From contig NZ_JAJJPA010000002.1 of the NCBI RefSeq assembly GCF_020907985.1, positions 248,001 through 312,000 of the forward strand: a stretch of 64,000 nucleotides of DNA. Reading direction: 5' to 3'. Of the stretch, positions 31,722 through 39,825 are shown piece by piece (the stretch's first letter is position 1; each line of letters opens with the position of its first letter). This DNA is from Kitasatospora humi (GTDB taxonomy: Bacteria; Actinomycetota; Actinomycetes; Streptomycetales; Streptomycetaceae). The notes under the pieces are model-generated. The model worked only from the letters and a program-made list of their open reading frames with translations. It was not told the DNA's origin and made no database searches. The position numbers and the translations under genes are program-made.

Positions 31722-32296
31722 GTCGCAGCACCACCAGCCGGAGCCGCGCCCACCACGGGCGCGGCTCCGGCCGCGGCCGGGCGGCCGCACTCCTACTGGT
31801 CCTCGCCGGCCTGACGGCCTCCTGCGGCGGCCAGAGCCCGTCACCGGACCTCGGCGCGGTGCCCATCCCGAGCGCCCCCGCCTCCCAGGCGCCGGTCACC
31901 GCCGGCCCCGGACATGCCCAGCTGGTCGCCATGGGCGACCCCGTCCACCTCGACCTGGGCAGTCAGCAGGGTCAGATCACCGCCACCGGCCCCGAGTTGG
32001 CGGTCACCGGCCCCGCGGTCGGCGGCAAGCCGCCGGAGCAGTCCAAGGGCACCGTCACCGTGGTGCTCAAGGTCACCGACGGCAGCCGCTCGCTGGACCC
32101 CGCCGACCTGGCCGCCACCGACGAACTCGGCAAGCCGATCGCCCTGACCGCCGACGCCGGCGCGGTCACCGCCACGCCCGGGCACGACGCCACCCTGCAC
32201 CTGTCCGGCACCTTCGCCGCCGGGCACGCCACGCTCAGCTGGAACGCCGCCGGCAAGCCGCTCGCCACCTGGGACTTCGAGGTCGAGCTGGACTGA
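31718..32296 (+). CDS. Lipoprotein coupled to the phosphoesterase
   Basis: A 192-residue lipoprotein: basic start, hydrophobic core and lipobox LTASC at about residue 36, then a Pro/Ala/Ser linker and a beta-sandwich-like domain (GTVTVVLKVTDGSRSLDPADLAATDELG...). It resembles small exported domains that sit beside secreted enzymes. GTG 31718 overlaps the phosphoesterase stop. It may help the phosphoesterase at the membrane; that is inference from coupling only. Confidence 0.78.
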   Translation: MSRSTTSRSRAHHGRGSGRGRAAALLLVLAGLTASCGGQSPSPDLGAVPIPSAPASQAPVTAGPGHAQLVAMGDPVHLDLGSQQGQITATGPELAVTGPAVGGKPPEQSKGTVTVVLKVTDGSRSLDPADLAATDELGKPIALTADAGAVTATPGHDATLHLSGTFAAGHATLSWNAAGKPLATWDFEVELD

Positions 32297-32407
32297 CCGG
32301 CCCCGTCCGGCCGCCGCCGTCCCACCTGGCGGGGCGTCAGGGGTTCGTGTGCGCCCGGTAGGGTGGACCCGCCACGATGGCGATGCGACCTTCCGGGAGG
32401 GGAATCA

Positions 32408-32704
32408 ATGGCGGTCCTGCTGATAGGGCTGGGCTTCTTCATGGCGGTGCTGCTGCTGGCCGCGCTGCGCCCGGCCCTGCGGCCCGAACCGGGGGCGAGC
32501 GGGCTGGTGCAGGCCGCCGGCGGCGTGCTGCTGGTGGCCGCCGTGGGCGTCTGGGTCTATCTGCGGCTGGGCGACCTCGCTCCGCTCGGTGACGTCGGCC
32601 ACCCCACCGAGCTCTACCAGACCGGGCTCGGGTCGGGCCTGGGACTCGCCGTGGTGGTCGCGGCCTGGTGGCGTCGGCAGCAGCAGGGGGAGCCCGAGGA
32701 GTAG
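32408..32704 (+). CDS. Small three-helix membrane protein
   Basis: A 98-residue protein with hydrophobic helices LLIGLGFFMAVLLLAALR, AAGGVLLVAAVGVWVYL and GLGLAVVVAAWWR and a short polar tail. A GGGAGGGG site precedes ATG 32408. No known family was recognised. Confidence 0.7.
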   Translation: MAVLLIGLGFFMAVLLLAALRPALRPEPGASGLVQAAGGVLLVAAVGVWVYLRLGDLAPLGDVGHPTELYQTGLGSGLGLAVVVAAWWRRQQQGEPEE

Positions 32705-32780
32705 CCGGCGCCGGTCGCGGTGCGCGGGTGGGGCCGGCGCGTCCAGTGGGTCGGGCCCGGCGTGTTCGGGCCGGGCGCGT

Positions 32781-33674
32781 TCAGCCCAGCGCGTTCAGCC
32801 GGGCCAGCTCGTCCGGTGTCAGTCGCAGGGCGCCCGCGGCGACGTTCTCGGCCAGGTGCGCCGGATCACCGGTGCCCGGGATGGCCAGCACGTGCGGGCC
32901 TTGGTGGAGCGTCCAGGCGATCCGCACCTGGGCCGCCGTCACCCCGTGCGCCCGTGCCACCGCAAGCACCTCCGGCGGCTCGCTGCCGCGTGCCCCGGCC
33001 TCCCGCCCGGGGCCGGCGATCGAGTAGAACGGCACGTAGGCGATGCCCTGTTCGCCGCAGGCGCGCAGCAGCGCCTGCCGTTCGCCGGTGGCGTCCCCGA
33101 TGCCGTACAGGTTCTGCACGCACACGACCGGTGCGATCGTCCGGGCCTCGGCGAGCTGGTCGGCCGTCACATTGGACAGGCCCAGCTGCCGGATCAGCCC
33201 GGCCGCGCGCAACTCGGCGAGTACACCGAAGCGTTCGGCGACCGAATCGGTGCCGAGCACCCGCAGGTTCACCAGGTCCAGGTGGTCGCGGCCGAGTTGG
33301 CGCAGGTTCTCCTCCACCTGGCCGCGCAGTTGCTCGGGGCGGGCGTGCGGCAGCCAGTCGCCCGCCGGCCCGCGGCCCGGTCCCACCTTGGTGGCGATCA
33401 CCAGATCGTCCGGGTAGGGGGCCAGCGCCCGGTTGATCAGCTCATTGGCGGATCGCAGCGCGGAGAAGTAGAAGGCGGCGGTGTCCAGGTGGTTGATGCC
33501 GAGGTCAACGGCCTTGCGCAGCACCTGGATCGCCTGCTCGCGGTCGCGCGGCGGGCTGCCCGGCGCGAAGGCGGCGCCGCACTGCGGCAGGCGCATGGTG
33601 CCGAAGCCGACCCGACGGACCTGGAGGTCGCCGAGGGTCCAGCTGTCGGAGGGGGTAGCGGTTCGCGAAGTCAT
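32781..33674 (-). CDS. Aldo/keto reductase
   Basis: A 297-residue TIM-barrel oxidoreductase using NADPH. AKR landmarks: VRRVGFGTMRLP, GINHLDTAAFYFSALRSANELI (Asp and Tyr of the tetrad), LVIATKVG (Lys), LGLSNVTADQLAEA and WTLHQGPHVLAIPGTGDPAHLAENV (cofactor tail). At the fourth position the usual His appears to be Asn (LDLVNLRV), as in some AKRs with altered activity. It is divergent from an ArsR-like regulator with a perfect dyad between, so inducible control is likely. Confidence 0.88.
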   Translation of the reverse strand: MTSRTATPSDSWTLGDLQVRRVGFGTMRLPQCGAAFAPGSPPRDREQAIQVLRKAVDLGINHLDTAAFYFSALRSANELINRALAPYPDDLVIATKVGPGRGPAGDWLPHARPEQLRGQVEENLRQLGRDHLDLVNLRVLGTDSVAERFGVLAELRAAGLIRQLGLSNVTADQLAEARTIAPVVCVQNLYGIGDATGERQALLRACGEQGIAYVPFYSIAGPGREAGARGSEPPEVLAVARAHGVTAAQVRIAWTLHQGPHVLAIPGTGDPAHLAENVAAGALRLTPDELARLNALG

Positions 33675-33685
33675 GCCGGAATGAT

Positions 33686-33707
33686 CACCGCACACCGCGG
33701 TGCGGTG
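33686..33707. promoter_or_regulatory. Operator between the aldo/keto reductase and ArsR-like genes
   Basis: Perfect 8-bp arms CACCGCAC and GTGCGGTG with a 6-bp centre. It lies 12 bp from the reductase start and 37 bp from the regulator start, well placed to control both. Confidence 0.65.
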
Positions 33708-33744
33708 GAAACGATTAGGACATCTGTGAATCCGAGGTGATGGC

Positions 33745-34734
33745 GTGCCGGCTGAACTCGACTTCTCGGCGGACGACCTGGCCCGGCTGCGGTTCGCCGT
33801 CTCGCCGCTCTGGGAGGTGGTGGCCAGCTACCGGCTGCTGCGATCGGGCGCCGCGCATCCGGTGCACCGGCGATGGGCCGAGCAGGTCAGGCCGCGGGTG
33901 GCGGCCGCCGGGCTGGACGGCGGCTGGCTGGCCGAGCTGTTCGCGCATCCCGGATACGCCCCCGACTTCCTCAACCCGGCCCCGAGTGGACCGACCCCCA
34001 CGCTGGCCGAGGAGTTGGCCGTGCTCACCGCCACCCCGGCCGACCGGGTGCGCCGCGACCTCGACCACCTGGCGCGCCATCAGGGCTCGTTGGGACCGCG
34101 GCTGCGCGCCCTGTCCGCGGACCCGCCGGCCCGACTCGACCGACTGGGCGCCGAGATCGAGGCGTACTGGGAGCTGGCGCTGGCGCCCTACTGGGCCCGG
34201 ATCCGCGCCGTGCTGGACGCCGACCTCTTCCACCGGTCCCGACAGGTCGCCGAGCACGGCGCCGGACAGGTCCTCGACGACCTGCACGAGTCGCTGAGTT
34301 GGGACGGCACCCGGCTGCGGCTGCGCGGCCGCAAGCAGTCCATGGCCCGCCGGCGCACCGGCCCGGGGCTGGTGCTGGTCCCCGTCGCGTTCGGCGCCGG
34401 CCGCCTGCGCAGTCGGGTGGCGCCGCCGGACCCGCCGCAACTCGCCTACCCCGCCCGGGCCTCAGGCACCCTGTGGGAGACCGGGCCGACCACGGACGGC
34501 GCCGCGCTGGCCGCCGTGCTCGGCCGTTCCCGCACCCGCCTGCTGATCGAGCTGGACACCCCCGCCAGCACCACCGAACTCGCCCACCGCACCGGCCTGT
34601 CCGCGGCCGCCGTCTCCCAGTACCTCACCGCCCTGCGCGCCGCCGGGTTGGTGAGCGCGCACCGGGCGGGGCGCTGGGTGCTGTACGCCCGCACGGCGGC
34701 CGGGGAGACGCTGCTGGCGGCCGCCGGAGCCTGA
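33745..34734 (+). CDS. ArsR-like winged-helix regulator with large N-terminal domain
   Basis: A 329-residue protein. The C-terminal 80 residues are a winged helix of the ArsR type (GRSRTRLLIELDTPASTTELAHRTGLSAAAVSQYLTALRAAGLVSAHRAGRWVLYARTA); the first 240 residues are a helical domain (DDLARLRFAVSPLWEVVASYRLL) of the kind seen in DUF5937 proteins of streptomycetes. GTG 33745 has GAGGTGA upstream. It is divergent from an aldo/keto reductase and probably binds the dyad between. The effector is unknown. Confidence 0.85.
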   Translation: MPAELDFSADDLARLRFAVSPLWEVVASYRLLRSGAAHPVHRRWAEQVRPRVAAAGLDGGWLAELFAHPGYAPDFLNPAPSGPTPTLAEELAVLTATPADRVRRDLDHLARHQGSLGPRLRALSADPPARLDRLGAEIEAYWELALAPYWARIRAVLDADLFHRSRQVAEHGAGQVLDDLHESLSWDGTRLRLRGRKQSMARRRTGPGLVLVPVAFGAGRLRSRVAPPDPPQLAYPARASGTLWETGPTTDGAALAAVLGRSRTRLLIELDTPASTTELAHRTGLSAAAVSQYLTALRAAGLVSAHRAGRWVLYARTAAGETLLAAAGA

Positions 34735-34880
34735 ACCGCCGTGCCCCCGGACGATGGGTGCCCGGCCGGGATGGAGTGGCCGCCGACCGCTCCACGCGGG
34801 GAAGCCGGAACTCCGCCGCGGTCAGCGGGGTTCACAGCCGGCGCTGGGCCGCCCCGGCCCGGTCGGCTCCGAGCCCTTGG

Positions 34881-35843
34881 TCAGTCGACTCCCAGCACCT
34901 TGCCGTACACCGCGCAGCCGTGGCGGACCGTCATGCCCATCCGCTGGTACAAGGGCAGCGCGCCGGTCTCCGAGTGCGTCCACAGGGTGCAGCGGCGGCG
35001 GCCCTCGCGGTAGCAGGCGCGGAACGCCTCGCTCAGCAGCAAGCGGGCTATCCCCCGGTTGCGGTGGTCCTTGCGGACCGCGACCCGCTCGACGCAGCCC
35101 TCGTCACCGCCGGGGACGCCCAGCGACAGCACCGCGCCCACCATGTCGTCGCCGGCGAACGCCACCGGTGAGAGCGCCGGTGCGAAGGTGTCCCGTTCGA
35201 CGGTGCGCCGGGCCCATTCCCGGTACGTCTTGCGCCGCTTCTGCCACTCGTCGAAGGCGTCCTCGGTGAGCTGGTGGGCGGCTCGCTCGTCGCCGGGGCG
35301 GAACCACCGCACGGTGACCCCGGACGGCGGCGCGGGCACCACCGGTTCGGCGGTGAGCGCGATCTCCAGCAGCCACTGGGCGACGAACGGCTCGTACCCC
35401 CGGGACCGCAGCAGTGCCACCGCCGCTCGATCACCGTTCGAGACCGTCTGGCTGAGCCGTTCGCTGCCCGCCTGCCGGGCCCGCGCCTCGGCCCAGTCGA
35501 GCAGTGCGCCACCCAGCCCCTGCCCCCGGTGCTCGGGGTGGATGTCGACCGTGCTGCGCCGACCCCCGTGCACCCGGGCCCAACCGGCCAGCTGCCGGCC
35601 CGAGTCGTGCACCAGCAGGGTGTCGGCGGCCAGGTCGAGACCGGGCAGGGTCAGATCGGCGACCGTCCGGTCGGGCTCGGTCTCGGAGCGGCCCGGCAGC
35701 TCGCGTTCGCAGGCGGCGACCAGCTCGTGGATCGCGGGTGCGTCGGCCACGGTCGCCGCCCGGCACCGGTAGGCAGCCGGGAGGGAACTGGGAGCCAGTG
35801 ACGGCGGGGAGAACGGATCGACCATGACGCGACTATCCGTCAC
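34881..35843 (-). CDS. Double-GNAT acetyltransferase
   Basis: A 320-residue protein with two GNAT domains, each with an acetyl-CoA loop: VDIHPEHRGQGLGGALL in the first half and VAVRKDHRNRGIARLLL in the second. The tandem layout is like mycothiol synthase MshD, but the MshD-specific sequence was not recognised and it lacks mycothiol neighbours. It transfers an acetyl group to an unknown amine. GTG 35843 has GGGAG upstream; ATG 35825 is an alternative. Confidence 0.85.
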   Translation of the reverse strand: MTDSRVMVDPFSPPSLAPSSLPAAYRCRAATVADAPAIHELVAACERELPGRSETEPDRTVADLTLPGLDLAADTLLVHDSGRQLAGWARVHGGRRSTVDIHPEHRGQGLGGALLDWAEARARQAGSERLSQTVSNGDRAAVALLRSRGYEPFVAQWLLEIALTAEPVVPAPPSGVTVRWFRPGDERAAHQLTEDAFDEWQKRRKTYREWARRTVERDTFAPALSPVAFAGDDMVGAVLSLGVPGGDEGCVERVAVRKDHRNRGIARLLLSEAFRACYREGRRRCTLWTHSETGALPLYQRMGMTVRHGCAVYGKVLGVD

Positions 35844-35971
35844 CCGATCTCCCGCTGTCGACCGGGTTGGCGAATCCCGGACACCGCCGAGGAGGCCGGA
35901 ACCAGGCGTCGCCGCCGAGAGCCGGGCCCCGGTGGAGCGGCACTGTCTCAGCCGTGTGCCAGAGTCGGCGC

Positions 35972-36889
35972 ATGCTCGATATCGTGGTGCAGACGGAGAA
36001 CTGGGAGCGGCACGTCCGCGTGTCCGCCGAGGAACTGGCCGGGTTGGTCCGGCGGATCGGCGGTGACGGTGACCGGTTCCTGGTGATCCAGCGGATACCC
36101 GATCTGCCCGACGTCTACGCCCAGGTCTGGCACGAGACCGGCGGTGGCTACACGCTGGAGCACCGCGACGGTGCTGCCGACCGGCACTTCCAGGCGCCGG
36201 TCGACGACCCGGAGGCCGTCATCGCGGCGCTCACCGGCTGGGCCCGCCGGCAGTCCGGTTGGCAGGCCGAACTGGTGTGGTCCCGGCTGGAGATGGGGCC
36301 GAGCGAGGAGGTCCCGCCGCTCGACCTCGACGAGGCCGACCGCCGGGATCTGGAGAGGCGCGTTCGCGAGGTGCTCGTCGGCGGCTACGCCTCGCGGGCC
36401 GAACTGACCGAGCTCGCGGAGGAGTACCTGGTCACCGCCGACCGCCGGCCGGTCTCGCGCGAGCAGGCGGCGGCGCTGGTCGACCGGCTGTGGCTGGCAC
36501 GCGTGGCTGAGCAGGCCGGCTGGCAGGGCATGACCGACCCCGAGCGGCTCACCCATGCGTTCACCGCGCTGGCGGAGGCCGGCATCACCGCCCGCGAGAA
36601 CTTCACCTGTTGCCGTAGCTGCGGCCAGGCGGAGATCGGCGGCGAGGGCGAGCCCGGCGCCCGGGGCTTCGTCTACTTCCACGCCCAGTGCACGGACTCC
36701 GCCGTGGCCGGCCATGGGCTGACGCTCCTCTACGGCGGGTTCGACGGCTCCTCCCGGACCACCGCGGCCGTCGGCCACGAGGTCGTCGCGGCGCTGGCAG
36801 CAGTCGGCCTCCGCACCCAGTGGAACCAGGACCCGGGCCACGCCATCACCGTCACCCCGCTGGACTGGCGCCGCCGCCTGATCGGCTGA
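35972..36889 (+). CDS. DUF6891-like protein
   Basis: A 305-residue soluble protein. An N-terminal domain (MLDIVVQTENWERHVRVSAEELAGLVRRIG...FLVIQRIPDLPDVYAQV) is followed by a region with TCCRSCGQAEIG (Cys pairs that could bind metal), FVYFHAQCTDSAVAG, LLYGGFDG and GLRTQWNQDPGHAITVTPLDWRRRL. That second part matches my recollection of DUF6891, which has no known function. ATG 35972 begins the conserved part. Confidence 0.75.
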   Translation: MLDIVVQTENWERHVRVSAEELAGLVRRIGGDGDRFLVIQRIPDLPDVYAQVWHETGGGYTLEHRDGAADRHFQAPVDDPEAVIAALTGWARRQSGWQAELVWSRLEMGPSEEVPPLDLDEADRRDLERRVREVLVGGYASRAELTELAEEYLVTADRRPVSREQAAALVDRLWLARVAEQAGWQGMTDPERLTHAFTALAEAGITARENFTCCRSCGQAEIGGEGEPGARGFVYFHAQCTDSAVAGHGLTLLYGGFDGSSRTTAAVGHEVVAALAAVGLRTQWNQDPGHAITVTPLDWRRRLIG

Positions 36890-37142
36890 GGTCGTTCCCT
36901 TCCCCGAGCCGCGCCCGCTGCCGACCGAGTGGCCGCGCGCTCCCGGGCCGTCCTCACGACCGCGCCCCCGGACGCCGTGCCCGGGCAGCAGCCCGCCTCC
37001 GGAGGACCCGGAGCGCTCGCTGCGCGGTGCGGCGCCGAACTCCGGAGCGGGCACGCGGACAGGCCCACCGGATGCCGCCCGTGGCCGGGGACCTATCCGC
37101 TGTGCCACGGGCGTCTGCTGCCCCGCGCTGCGTGGCCGTCCG

Positions 37143-38591
37143 TCAGCCGGTGGGCCGCCAGCGTGGGCGCGACGTCAGCTGCCCGTCGGGGGGGAGGCCG
37201 CGGGTCGCGGCGGCCAGGCGGGCGGCGGCCTCGGCGAGGTCGGCGGGTTCGGCTGCGGCGGCGAAGCCCAGCCGCAGGTGGGCGGCGGGCGGTTCCGCGG
37301 GGAAGTGGTGGTAGCCGAGATTGACGGTGATCCGGTGCGCTGGGGACGCTTCCGCGACGGCTGCCTCCGTGAGACCGGGCGGCAGCCGCAGCCACAGGTG
37401 CAGGCCGCCCTCGGGGACGTGCAGGAGGGCCCAGTCCGGCAGTTCGCGGGCCAGGGCACCGGCGAGGACGGCACAGCGGTGCTGCAGGGCGCCGGCCAGG
37501 GCGCGCAGGTGGCGCTCCCACGCGGGGGTGCTGAGCAGTTCGACCGCCGCTTCCTGGAGGGGGCGGGCGATGAAGAAGTCGTCGACCCGTCGCATGCCGA
37601 GCAGGCGCCGCATGACCGGGCCCCGGGCGACGACGGCGCCGATCCGCAGACTGGGTGAGGCGGGCTTGGTCAGCGAGGTGAGGTGGATGACGGTGCCGTC
37701 GCGGTCGTCGGCGACCAACGGGCGTGGCACCGGCCGGCCGTGGCCGAGATGGCGGGCGAAGTCGTCCTCGATGAGGAAGGCCCCGGCGGCGCGAGCCACC
37801 TCGACGACCTGCCGGCGCCGCTCGGGGGAGAGCACGGTGCCGGTGGGGTTGTGGAAGGTCGGCTGGCAGTAGAGCACCCGGGCGCCGGTCATGGCGAAGG
37901 CGTCGGCGAGCAGGTCGGGGCGCAGCCCGTGCTCGTCCATCGGCACGGGCACCGGTTGCAGCCCGGCGGAGCGCGCGGCGGCGAGCGCACCGGGGTAGGT
38001 CGGCGACTCGACCAGGACCGGGTTGCCGGGCGAGGTGATGGCCCGGAACAGCATGGACAGCGCTCCCTGCCCGCCTCCGGTCACCAGGACGTCCTCGGGG
38101 TCGACGTCGCCGCCGGCCTGCCGGGCGAAGACGCTGCGCAGCGTCGACAGGCCCGCCGCCGGAGCGCGGTGCCAGGCGTCGGGGCGGCGGGCCGCGCGGG
38201 CCAGGGCGCCGCCGAGCAACCGGGTGGGCTGCAGGCTCTCGTGCAGGTAGCCGCCGGACAGTGCGATGGCGCCGGCCGGCACGGTGGCTGACTGGTCGTC
38301 GGGCCGCTCCGGCGGGACATGGCGACCGGCCAGGGCGACCGCCTGCCAGGAGGTGTCCGGTTCGCCGGCGGCCTGCGGTCGCCGAGTGGCGACGTACGTA
38401 CCGCTGCCCGGGCGGGTGACGACCGCGCCCTCGGCGGCCAGCAGGGCGATCGCGCGGGAGACGGTGACCGGGCCGACTCCGTGACGCGTGATCAGGTCGC
38501 GGCTGCTGGGCAGGCGATCGCCCGGGGCGAGGCGAGCGATCTCGGTGCGGAGGATCGCCACAAGGGTCTCAGTACTGCTACTGTCAGACAT
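37143..38591 (-). CDS. MocR-type regulator (GntR DNA-binding domain fused to aminotransferase fold)
   Basis: A 482-residue protein. The N-terminal GntR winged helix (LVAILRTEIARLAPGDRLPSSRDLITRHGVGPVTVSRAIALL) is followed by a PLP-dependent type I aminotransferase-like domain with VLVTGGGQGALSMLF, YCQPTFHNPTGTVLS, the Lys in HLTSLTKPASPSLRIG that would bind PLP, and LHLWLRLPPG. Such proteins sense PLP or amino compounds and control divergent PLP enzymes. ATG 38591 overlaps the start codon of the divergent aminotransferase. A GTG at 38561 would keep the DNA-binding domain nearly intact and is the main alternative. Confidence 0.9.
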   Translation of the reverse strand: MSDSSSTETLVAILRTEIARLAPGDRLPSSRDLITRHGVGPVTVSRAIALLAAEGAVVTRPGSGTYVATRRPQAAGEPDTSWQAVALAGRHVPPERPDDQSATVPAGAIALSGGYLHESLQPTRLLGGALARAARRPDAWHRAPAAGLSTLRSVFARQAGGDVDPEDVLVTGGGQGALSMLFRAITSPGNPVLVESPTYPGALAAARSAGLQPVPVPMDEHGLRPDLLADAFAMTGARVLYCQPTFHNPTGTVLSPERRRQVVEVARAAGAFLIEDDFARHLGHGRPVPRPLVADDRDGTVIHLTSLTKPASPSLRIGAVVARGPVMRRLLGMRRVDDFFIARPLQEAAVELLSTPAWERHLRALAGALQHRCAVLAGALARELPDWALLHVPEGGLHLWLRLPPGLTEAAVAEASPAHRITVNLGYHHFPAEPPAAHLRLGFAAAAEPADLAEAAARLAAATRGLPPDGQLTSRPRWRPTG

Positions 38592-38605
38592 GAAGAATAA
38601 GAATA
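38577..38605. promoter_or_regulatory. Divergent promoter with overlapping start codons
   Basis: The tetramer CATG (38589-38592) holds ATG for both divergent genes. TACTGT (38579-38584) is a plus-strand -10 candidate 5 bp before that ATG. On the minus strand TATTCT occurs twice, at 38605-38600 and 38599-38594; the outer copy is 8 bp before the MocR ATG. Neither gene has a clear ribosome-binding site, so both look leaderless. Confidence 0.55.
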
Positions 38606-39825
38606 GCGCTTTCGCCTCCAGCTCGGAACTGCTTCTCGACCTCGACGCCCTGCGGGCCGACACCCCGGGGTGCGAGGCGGTGGTCCACTTCAACAACGCC
38701 GGCTGCGGCCTGATGGCCCGTCCGGTGCTGCAGACGATGCTCGACCACCTGACCCTGGAGGCCGCCATCGGCGGCTACGAGGCCTCGGCCGCCCGCGCCG
38801 GCGAGGTCGCCGACTTCTACGCCTCGCTCGCCGAGCTGCTGGGCGCCCGCGCCGGCAACATCGCCTTCGCGGCGAGCGCGACCCACGCCTACACCAAGGC
38901 CCTCTCGGCGATCGACTTCCGGCCCGGCGACGTCATCCTCACCACCCGCAACGACTTCATCTCCAACCAGATCGCGTTCCTCGCCCTGCGCAAGCGCCAC
39001 GGCGTCAGGGTGGTGCACGCCCCCGACCACCCGGACGGCAGCGGAGTCGACGTCGACGCGATGGTCGCGCTGATGCGCGCCCACCGCCCGCGCCTGGTCG
39101 CCGTCACGCACGTGCCCACCAACTCGGGCTTGGTGCAGCCGGTCGCCGAGATCGGCCGGCACTGCCGGGAACTCGACCTGCTGTACCTGGTCGACGCCTG
39201 CCAGTCGGTGGGCCAGTACCCGATCGACGTCGAGGAGATCGGCTGCGACCTGCTCACCGCGACCTGCCGCAAGTTCCTGCGCGGCCCGCGCGGTTCGGGC
39301 TTCCTGTACGTCTCCGACCGGGTGCTCCAGGCCGGTTACGAGCCGCTGTTCATCGACATGCACGGCGCCCGCTGGACCGCTCCCGGCTACTACCGTCCGG
39401 TCGACACGGCCGCCCGGTTCGAGGAGTGGGAGTTCCCGTACGCCACCGTGCTCGGCTGCGCCGCCGCCGTCCGCTACGCGCTGCGGGTCGGCCTGGAGCC
39501 GGTCGCCCAGCGCACCCCCGCCCTGGCCGGGCGGCTGCGCGAGCAACTGGCCGCCATCCCCGGAGTCCGGACGCTGGACCGGGGACCCGCTCCCGCCGCG
39601 CTGGTCACCTTCGCGATCGACGGCTGGGAGGCGGAGCCGTTCAAGGCGGCGATGGACGCCCGCAGCATCAACTCGGCGCTCAGCTACCGGGAGTTCGCTC
39701 AGTTCGACTTCTCCGACAAGGAGATCGAGTGGTGCCTGCGGCTGTCGCCGCACTACTACAACACCGAGGACGAGGTCGACGCGGTGGCCGGTGCCGTCGC
39801 CGAGCTGGCGAGGAGCGCCCGATGA
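38590..39825 (+). CDS. PLP-dependent class V aminotransferase / cysteine-desulfurase-fold enzyme
   Basis: A 411-residue fold-type I PLP enzyme. VVHFNNAGCGLM starts the class V fold; SATHAYTKALSAIDF, VTHVPTNSGLVQP, LVDACQSVGQYPIDV (D202, Q205) and TATCRKFLRGPRGSGFLYV (PLP Lys K228) follow in order. No catalytic Cys loop of a desulfurase is evident, so it is more likely an epimerase, lyase or aminotransferase like the isopenicillin-N-epimerase group. It overlaps the downstream MFS gene by 4 bp (ATGA). The divergent MocR gene probably controls it. Confidence 0.88.
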   Translation: MKNKNSAFASSSELLLDLDALRADTPGCEAVVHFNNAGCGLMARPVLQTMLDHLTLEAAIGGYEASAARAGEVADFYASLAELLGARAGNIAFAASATHAYTKALSAIDFRPGDVILTTRNDFISNQIAFLALRKRHGVRVVHAPDHPDGSGVDVDAMVALMRAHRPRLVAVTHVPTNSGLVQPVAEIGRHCRELDLLYLVDACQSVGQYPIDVEEIGCDLLTATCRKFLRGPRGSGFLYVSDRVLQAGYEPLFIDMHGARWTAPGYYRPVDTAARFEEWEFPYATVLGCAAAVRYALRVGLEPVAQRTPALAGRLREQLAAIPGVRTLDRGPAPAALVTFAIDGWEAEPFKAAMDARSINSALSYREFAQFDFSDKEIEWCLRLSPHYYNTEDEVDAVAGAVAELARSAR

